Positions 56,738 through 64,000 of a DNA stretch of 64,000 bases are shown piece by piece. This DNA is from Utricularia gibba (taxonomy: Eukaryota; Streptophyta; Magnoliopsida; Lamiales; Lentibulariaceae). The translations under genes and the position numbers were made by a program. How positions within the stretch are numbered: the stretch's first letter is position 1; every line of letters starts with the position of its first letter. The stretch lies in assembly GCA_002189035.1 (NCBI GenBank), contig NEEC01000011.1, positions 248,001-312,000 on the forward strand, read 5' to 3'. Under the pieces are notes generated by a model. That model made no database searches. It was not told where the DNA came from and worked only from the letters and a program-made list of their open reading frames with translations.

Positions 56738-57431
56738 GGGTTTAAGTGTCATGATTTACCTATTGATCCCGTTTTGGATTTTGACATGCCGTTTTGTCTT
56801 CCATCCCTGAAAAAGAGGGAAAATTATATGGGTGTCTCCTTTTGCTCCCTTTTTTAATTCTTAGATTCTCTGCATAAACTTACATGTTTCCAACCAATGA
56901 TTTTCTCCAATTTCATCTATCAAAGCCTAAGGTACTTTTCCAATTCTTCATTTATCTCAATGCACACTAACTACAAGGAGCTCTATGACACTTTCATGAT
57001 TCTAGCTAGTGTTAGATTACGGATAGGTTGCACTAATGCTATTGTTTGGGAACATGCGATTCAAGCAATGCTCCCATTATGGACCCTCAAACATCTTTAG
57101 TGTATTGATGTGCTTAAGTTCCATGTTTGTGCAATTGGATGAAAAGATGGGCTACCTTGTGAAGAAAAAAAACAAGGAGTAGATGGCTCTAAGAAAGGTC
57201 CAAGGAGTCACTCAAGCAAAATACATTGTAGGAATAGCCCAAAAAGACAATCATTAGCATAGATTCTATTTTTCTACATCGTAGGATACATGATTCCAAT
57301 TTAGTAAACTCATGCAGAAGCAACAATTGGGAGGGGAATGATTAAAGACCTGAGGCGGCCATTAGCCACCTATAAGCTTGATAGCATATGTACGAAAAGG
57401 TCATTAGAGAGCCAACATGATTTCACCTAGG
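56738..57431. other. intergenic, nothing recognised
   Basis: No domain or repeat could be supported. Confidence 0.45.
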
Positions 57432-57849
57432 AGAACATTGAGATAAAACAAAATCCCTCATATAATGGGGAATACTCATGATGATCCAGAAAAAAATTTG
57501 ATTAAAAGCCTCTCACATTGTAGGGGATACTTTTGAAGACATATGAGAACACCGAATTATAAACCCCTTATGCAATGAGGATATCCTGAAGGACCAAGAG
57601 AACATTCAAATAAAAAAAACCTCAAACAATGAGGGATACTCTTGAAGACATAGAAGAGTATTCAACTAAAAAAAACCCTTACATAATGGGGAGGCACTCT
57701 TAAAGAACAAGGAAAATATTTGAATGAAAAACTCTTCACATAGTGAGAAAAAACAAAAACCATCACCCAATTGGGTCATGCTTGAGACATATTCGAGAGA
57801 ACAACCAATAAAAATCCCCTAATCTAAATGGAGGATATCTTCGACATCT
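57432..57849. repeat. degenerate minisatellite, about 7 units of ~55 bp
   Basis: Units begin near 57432, 57490, 57545, 57598, 57653, 57711 and 57796. Each has GAACATT(C/T)-type sequence, an A-rich run, a CCCTCA(C/T)A(T/A)AATG box and GGGGATACTCTTGAAGAC. Lengths are 53–58 bp except the sixth, about 85 bp. The units are strongly diverged, so the array is old. No protein-coding frame runs through it. Confidence 0.85.
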
Positions 57850-58385
57850 CTTATTAGTTACACCTTCATGTGGAGAACGCATATTACTTTGCCTAAGAAG
57901 AGTGCCTTTCATTCATTGTTTAGCTTGAGAGTGGTGAACCTCTTATTTTGCATGCAGAAGTGCAACCAAATGACCTAACTCGTGCAAATGTATATAGTCC
58001 AAAGGTTTAAAATAAAAGTAAATATTTGGGCCTTACCTAAGAAAAGGTATGAGGATGTTGAACAACATCCTTTGCATACAATAGAACACCAAGAAATTGA
58101 ACTTCATTTTCATTATTAGGCAAGTGTTTGCCTAATAACTCTCTAAAGATCATTTTAGGCCAAAAGAGCTTAGGTTGCAGCCATAATAAAATTGTCAACA
58201 AATAGTATTCTCGTAGAGTTGTGCCCATGATTGGGTAGAGGGCCTATAAAAGCTCTCATCATGAGATGTTGAATTTTTGGTTGGATAAGGCTTAAAAAAG
58301 TATATATACTCAAAGAAGACATGAATAGCATAGTGCTTGATAAGAATTTTTTTATGAACAAAAGACTCAGTATGTAGTGCCAAAG
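57850..58385. other. intergenic, unassigned
   Basis: The minus strand has a 60-codon stretch at 58037–58228 without a known motif. Nothing else was seen. Confidence 0.4.
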
Positions 58386-58390
58386 AAGAT

Positions 58391-59489
58391 TGATAAACGA
58401 AAATTTATGCACGTCTTTAAGAATGCAAATTTATACATTAAATAAAATTTATAATCCTAATTCACATATAATCATATGAAAAATATGAGCATAGTAGATA
58501 AGAGTCGAACACAAAAAGCTATGTACTTGTTATGTGAAGGTTGGTACATACTGTTTTTTTATCATGGTTAGAAATCAAATCTAAACTAAGAGTAAAGTAG
58601 GTTTGCGATAAAATGCAGTAAGAAATAATAGGCAGATTCAACTACTAACTAAAATAAAGTAATGCAATACCTTGAGGCTTCTAGAAGTGTCATGATCATT
58701 ACTACATTTAAACACCCAACTTGATAATAATTCATCTAACAATACAAGAATTCAAGTCTATCTAAACCTTTGACTTTCCTAACTTTTGGTTTACCTTTAG
58801 TGAGGTTTTTTATGATGAACATAACTACTTCCCCCCCCTTGAGTCTACCCTGGTTTGATAAGGAAATTGGTCTGATTATCGAGCTAATATAATCTAGCAA
58901 GCAATAATCATGTACACCCCCTTCTACCCCAAGGCATTATGTGTATTTAGTTACTCATATTGAAGGTAAATAAAACTAAAACATAAAATGTCGCAGGCTA
59001 CTCCTAGCAAAGAGTAATATTCTTGAAAAACAAAAAGAAATCTGAGACGTAAGTTTCCTTGGGTTGTCTTCTTCATTTTTCCTCTAAGTTTTTTCCCCTC
59101 CCCCCCCCCCCTCCCCCAGATCTCTTCTCTAGAATTCTATGACGTGTTGTTCTAGGTGGTAGAGATACTTTCCTCCTTATCATTCCAAAAATCCTCTTTT
59201 TTCTTCACCTTAGGATTTGATATACTTCATTTAGCTTTTGTCCCTATCTTCTACAAATTTACTGTTCTCTTTCGGCTCCTTCAAATTTGGGTTATTGACA
59301 TACGCTGCATTGCTTAGGGAACAATCAGAACTAAGTTTATGACTAAATCAATTTAGTCCTAACTAGGAATGAAAGACGCAAACGGTGGTACTAGTCACGA
59401 AAACATAGAAATATACACTAAAATCTGAGTTTTGTAGCAAAATATTAGTCATTTTCTTATCGTTAAACACTAAAAAATATGTGTTATCA
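58391..59489. mobile_element. solo LTR, family A, copy 2 (1099 bp)
   Basis: It starts TGATAAACGAAAATTTATGC and ends GTGTTATCA, flanked by a perfect 5-bp repeat AAGAT (58386–58390 and 59490–59494). It shares with copy 1 the AAATATGAGCATAGT box, the CCCCAAGGCA box and the ATTTAGTCCTAACTA box. A C-run (59100–59117) is unique to this copy. Confidence 0.92.
59100..59117. repeat. poly-C tract in the LTR
   Basis: Twelve C, one T and five C, followed by AGATC. Assembly or read errors are possible in such a run. Confidence 0.85.
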
Positions 59490-59494
59490 AAGAT

Positions 59495-60910
59495 ATTATT
59501 TAAGAGGAGAAAACTTGAATACATAGTGCCCAAGTCATTCAACACTTAGCAAAAGCATCTTGAGACCATTGTAGACCTTCAACACTTACCAAAGGTCTCT
59601 CTTCTACAACTTCATCAAATAAAACTTGCCACTTATCAATGGAAAAGTTTGTCTCTTTCCAACTCTCTTTTTATCGCTAGTGAATTCTACTCTCTAGGGT
59701 GAGCAAAAGCACCCTCAATTTTCTCACTTTCTGGGTCTTCAATATTCTATTGTACCATTCTTTCCAGAAAAACTTACCATCATCACAAAACACATCAATT
59801 TTGACATATTGTAAAAATTTTTTTTCCATCCACAAGATGCGACTTTCCCTAGACACCACCACCATCAAAGACATAAATACCTTTCTTACAAAGCCTTAAA
59901 AGTGAGGTTGTTGATTTTGTCACATCCCTTGATTGTTTCTTTTTTGTGACCTTGCGTGTACATTGTTCTTGCCCAATAGTAGGGCATTTTCCTGTCTTTG
60001 GATCATGTTCTAGATCTATATGATCTTCATATGATGCCTATTTATGGGTCTGAAGAATCAGGGTATAACACAAAAAAACACATCTTCAACGATGTTCTTG
60101 AGAATCATGAGTGCTCTTTGGCCAAACCAACCACTAATTGGTGCTCATGATGGAAATGTTGGTTCTGATATTTCCTCACTGATGCTATAGAACTCAATAT
60201 CTCAAAAGCACCAAGTTGAAATCAATGCTTTTTTTTATGGAACATCAAAACTTTCCTCTATTGATGCCCAAGAAGGCCACATCTCTAGCTTGTTGCCTTC
60301 AAAGTGACACAAGATTGCAATCTATCCTAATTTTTGGCATTGGAAATATTTATTCAAAGTTTAATTCATCTTGGTTATTGGAGAATCCAAAATCCATGGA
60401 TACATAGAAGTTCAAGAGCATTGTTCTTAATCGGGGATCTTTAGAGTCCTCAATATCTCATCGGACAAAAGTAAGGTAATCCATATCTTATTTTCAATGC
60501 CTGAGATTTAAACTATTTTGGAGTTCTCCCTAACAAATATGCTTGTTGAGAATGTATGTTAGTAGGAGAAAACAATCCTGGCAAAAGACCGATAGAGAGG
60601 AAAGCCAAGTCAATCATGGACATAGCATGTGGAGCATTTTAAGAACTTGGATTGAAAAAAAATGTAAAAAAAGAAATGAAATGGGAAGCAACTATTGAGG
60701 AAGAACAAGCATAGGAAAATATCAATTGGGATATGCCATGTGGTTTGAAAAGGAGAATATAGATGGCTCATTATTATAAATTAAAGACAAGCTTTAGTGA
60801 GGTTAGAAAGAGAATAAATGTGAAGGAAATATTGGAGATCAAGCTGGAGCATTGACACCTAGGTATGAACAGAAGAAGTCATTGCTTGCAATGGATGAAG
60901 ATCTATAACC
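59495..60910. other. unassigned region between two solo LTRs
   Basis: Short open frames on both strands (for example minus 59677–59874) have no recognisable domain. Position between two LTRs of one family raises the question of a degraded internal region, but each LTR has its own target duplication, which argues for independent insertions. Confidence 0.4.
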
Positions 60911-60915
60911 GTCAT

Positions 60916-62314
60916 TGATAAACGGTTATTTCCTAATATCGTTGCAAATAAAAATAGAAAATCCGTATCAAATAAATTTATAATCCCTAATCTATACAAA
61001 ATACAAATTTAGAAAACTTGTATAGTGGATATCGGGGTCGATCACAAAGAGATGGTGCTTGCCAAGTGTTTTAGTGAGTGCATAATTCGGGATAACAGGA
61101 AGTCTTAGTCTAAGCTTGGACTAACAGTGGTAAACGAGTTCAGTAAACAAGGTAGGTAAGCAATATCAGGTTTCTACGCTAAGGTAACAGGTACTGGTTT
61201 TGACTCAGACTAATATGAGGACGCCTTAGGGACCTACGGGTGGTGCCATACTAAGGTTCCTAACTTCATTTGCTATCTTCCTACACTCACAACTTCGAAT
61301 AACCTAGGTCTACCCAAGTCATTCATCATATTTTTGGCTTAAGCTAGTCCCCAATATCATAACCAACATTGCAATTAGGTCTACCCGCATGCAAGGTATA
61401 TAGAACTAGGTCTACTTGGTTCTACTGGTTCTACCCTGGACTAACACCGACTGCTCCCGTCTTAGTTTGTTGGTCTACCTCTAAACCAAGCTTCTAAGTT
61501 GTGAAACTACTTGTTTCCCTCCTTAGGTCTACCCATGGTTTGTTAGAAACAAGAGTTAAGGAATACACATAAATTTCATCATTAACCCTAAGCACACACC
61601 ACACCTCTTCACCTTAAGGCATTCCTAAGACTCTAGCCACTCATGCTTTGGAAATAAAATACGATTTCATTCACATAAGCTAGCCAAAATGGCAGAAACA
61701 TTGTAACAAGTCAAATTCAGAAACTTGAAATGTTCAGAAAAACGGAAAGCAAATAGATAATGTTTTTCCACCCGCTATCTACTATTCACAGCCTGGAACA
61801 GTAGCGCTGGACTGGGCTCCGGTGCTGCTCTTGATGATGGAGGCCTCCCTTCCCCCTTCTAGTTGGTGTTTTTCCCGTTATGGAAGAAGACCCCCTTTGC
61901 GTCCCCCTCGCTCTTTGCTTCTTTACGCTCTCCTTCTTTTTTCAAATTCATTTCCTTTTCTTTTGCTTCACTCCATTGTATTGTTTCTGACTGCCAGTAC
62001 TGTTCCTATTCTGAACTTGCAGACTGGGGTGGCAGCAGAACAGTGCTTTTTGTCCTTCTCCGGATTTTGCGCCCTTCTTCACTTGTTCCATACGTTTGCA
62101 TGTCTGATTTTCTGCTGATCTCCCGCTAAACTTACTAAAACATTAGTAACAAAAGTTGTGGACTAAATCAAAGGATTTAGTCCACTTTTTAGCATAATCA
62201 CACAAAATTAACATAAACACCACTAAAACATTAAAAACCATATTTATCTAACTCAAACCATAATAAAATATAGCTATTTTATGTTATAAATTTCAGGAAA
62301 AATGTGTGCTATCA
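60916..62314. mobile_element. solo LTR, family A, copy 3 (1399 bp)
   Basis: It starts TGATAAACGG and ends GTGCTATCA, flanked by a perfect 5-bp repeat GTCAT (60911–60915 and 62315–62319). It shares the AAATTTATAATCCCTAAT start block and the CCTTAAGGCATTCCTAAG and TAGCCACTCATGC boxes with the other copies. It is 240–300 bp longer because of extra GC-richer sequence around 61750–62120. Confidence 0.92.
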
Positions 62315-62319
62315 GTCAT

Positions 62320-62449
62320 CTTTAAGTGGAATAAGTTTCATGAAGAAACTATTCTATCATTTATGCTGAAATGTTATGTGGTTGAGTATAAATAGGTGAT
62401 CATCTCATTGTAAAGTTTGGAACATCATTTCCTGTAAAACAAGTTCATC
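62320..62449. other. short unassigned gap
   Basis: Between the solo LTR and the copia fragment; the reading may continue copia reverse transcriptase but is too decayed to tell. Confidence 0.3.
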
Positions 62450-63192
62450 ACAATTGACGCACTGTGTGAAGTTGGGTTAAAACTGAGTTCAAATGATCCC
62501 TCTGCAAGAGTGAATGTGACTGAATATAAGAGCTTGGTAGGTTCTTTATGCTACATTATGAGCACCAGAACTGATATCTTGTTTGTAGTGGGCTTAGTTT
62601 GCAGTTTCATGGAGCAATAGAGAGAAATCCACCTCAAAGCTGCTAAAAGAATTCTACGATATTTAAAGGGGACAGTTGATGTTGGAGTGTGGTATAAAAG
62701 GGCTGATTCATTTGATCTTATAGGCTATAGTGATAGTGATTGGGCAGGCAATATTGATGATTCAAAGATTACCATGAGATTTACATTCATGCTTGGTGAA
62801 TCTACGATTGTGTGTAGCTCTAAAAAAAACAACACATTGTGACTCCATCCTCATGTGAGGTAGAATATGTGGCTGCGAATTCTATTGTTTCTCATGCTCT
62901 TTAGTTAATCTTCATGCCGGAGACTCTCAAGTTTCACATGAAAGAGCCAATCAAAATTGGCATAGGTAGCAAGTCAGCAATTGCTCTCAGAAAGAACCCA
63001 GCATTTCATCAAAGAAGTAAACACATCAGTATAAGGTTCCACTTCATCCGAGAATGTGTGAAGGATCAACGTGTGGAGCTGTTCTTTGTCAAGACAGAAG
63101 ATAGCGTTGCTGATGTATTCACAAAACCTTTGAAAGCACAGTCTTTCATTTGGTTTCACAATGTGCTTGGAGTGAAGAAGTGTCCAGCTTAG
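62450..63192 (+). pseudogene. copia RNase H fragment (3' end of pol)
   Basis: The plus strand reads TEYKSLVGSLCYIMSTRTDI, a stop, KAAKRILRYLKGTVDVGVWY, GYSDSDWAGNIDDSK, stops, then ETLKFHMKEPIKIGIGSKSA and HQRSKHISIRFHFIREC to VADVFTKPLK and the natural end of pol. IGIGSKSA replaces the usual DNKSA box, losing an RNase H Asp. The fragment is closely similar to the RNase H of the copia element at 46840–51115, which lies in the opposite orientation. Confidence 0.9.
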
Positions 63193-63352
63193 GGGGGAGT
63201 ATTTGAGATTGTTAAGTATCATTTTCTTACTATGTTTTAGGTTATTTTTATGCCTAAATGTGATTAAAGTTGTTTAGATAGGAGTCTATAATATAAGATT
63301 TAGGTTTTTATCTAGATTAGAGTAATTATTCTAAATCTTGTATTTTAACTAA
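63191..63352 (+). repeat. polypurine tract and start of copia 3' LTR
   Basis: AGGGGGGAGT at 63191–63200 directly follows the pol stop and is a typical polypurine tract. The LTR that should follow runs about 150 bp before LTR family B interrupts it at 63353. Confidence 0.75.
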
Positions 63353-64000
63353 TGTTTTGTGACGTTTCCTAACAAATTTTAAATATGTAAAATGTAGAAC
63401 AAAAAAAAGCGTAGTACGAGTATCGAACTCAAGCAGTTGAGTTTTACGAAAAGTGTTTTGTAGAAAACTTTCACAAATTGTCACGGATTTGTAAAAGAGG
63501 GTTTTTGAAGTACAAGAAATAAAGGTACAACCTAAGTAGTGGACCTAGACTACGGGTTGTAGTTCCTGGAAAGTGGACTCCGTTTCCTCATTTTGTCTAT
63601 CCTTGCCTCAACTTTCATTGATTCCTTCTGAATAGCTAGTTATAGGAGCAAGGAATAGCCTACTCTCCCTTACACTCTAATTGACAAGGAGGCACGGGAA
63701 TAGCCTCATGTGATTCCTCCTTGGATGATTAAGTAGACAAGAGGATTGCCGTCGATTGCCTTCAAAACTGAATTGCACGCGTGTGCCCAGTTGTTGCCAA
63801 TGACCAGTGGCAAGTACGAGGTCACTAATCGTCCACTGTTGCGATACCTCAGCCACAAACAATTTGCAACTTCCCTTGAACCAGTAGGTTTGGAGTTGGT
63901 GCTCTTCACTTTGATCTTCATCAAAACTCGCGAGGAGTGGCCTGCTACTCATGGACCGTGACTAAGAGTCGTTACAAAAGGACTGCAACAAGACGCGTGG
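63353..64000. mobile_element. LTR family B, copy 2, cut by the window edge
   Basis: It starts TGTTTTGTGACGTTTCC and follows copy 1 (39098 onward) to the right edge, including the TTTCACAAATTGTCACGG, CTTGCCTCAACTTTCATTG and GACAAGGAGGCACGGGAA blocks. It is inserted into the copia 3' LTR. The preceding five bases are ACTAA; the far end is outside the window, so solo or full-length status is unknown. Confidence 0.85.

Noticed and set aside
57432-57849. CRISPR-like array
   Set aside because: Units are contiguous and diverged without unique spacers, and this is plant nuclear DNA.
59699-60407. Possible LINE fragment
   Set aside because: No endonuclease or reverse transcriptase motif could be identified in any frame.
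58391-62314. One intact element with family A LTRs at both ends
   Set aside because: Each LTR has its own perfect but different target duplication (AAGAT and GTCAT), and no pol domains lie between them, so they are two separate solo LTRs.
1-64000. Novel gene cluster or defence system
   Set aside because: The genes are unrelated single plant genes separated by transposons; nothing shows shared function or clustering beyond one divergent pair.

Overview
The window is nuclear DNA of a flowering plant. Evidence for this is spliced genes with GT–AG introns, a chloroplast-targeted Calvin-cycle enzyme, several plant-specific gene families, and heavy invasion by Ty3/gypsy, Ty1/copia, hAT and PIF/Harbinger elements. 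I could not place it below the level of angiosperm.

The genes form two islands. Island one (4.6–13.3 kb) holds a conserved plant protein of unknown function (+, 4619–8784, 663 aa), sedoheptulose-1,7-bisphosphatase (−, 10790–9043, 8 exons, 396 aa) and a 265-aa plant protein of unknown function (−, 13293–11997). Island two (24.1–29.3 kb) holds a coiled-coil protein (−, 26659–24091) head to head with a TDBD-type protein (+, 27398–29303). A further gene, an AIPP2-like PHD-finger protein (+, about 40351–46031), is a pseudogene: it has in-frame stops, a broken PHD finger, a PIF/Harbinger insertion and no visible 5' end.

The rest is mostly transposons. In order: a rearranged gypsy element at the left edge; a 258-bp Tourist-like MITE; an antisense-25S/sense-18S rDNA chimera at 15.8–16.2 kb; three solo LTRs of one family (A) with perfect 5-bp target duplications; copia remnants; a decayed hAT transposon; a copia element with both LTRs (30001–34690); a partial copia at 37–38.8 kb; a 1247-bp solo LTR of a second family (B), with a second copy running off the right edge; a PIF/Harbinger inside the PHD pseudogene; a copia element at 46.8–51.1 kb; and a structurally complete two-gene PIF/Harbinger element (52797–56734) whose transposase has lost its first catalytic Asp. 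A 55-bp minisatellite lies at 57.4–57.85 kb.

The protein genes do not form a pathway or cluster. I found no CRISPR array, operon, tRNA or new defence or biosynthetic system. The more unusual observations are the rDNA chimera, the full-length PIF/Harbinger, the set of solo LTRs marking repeated LTR–LTR deletion, the decay of the PHD gene, and two well-formed plant genes I cannot assign a function.
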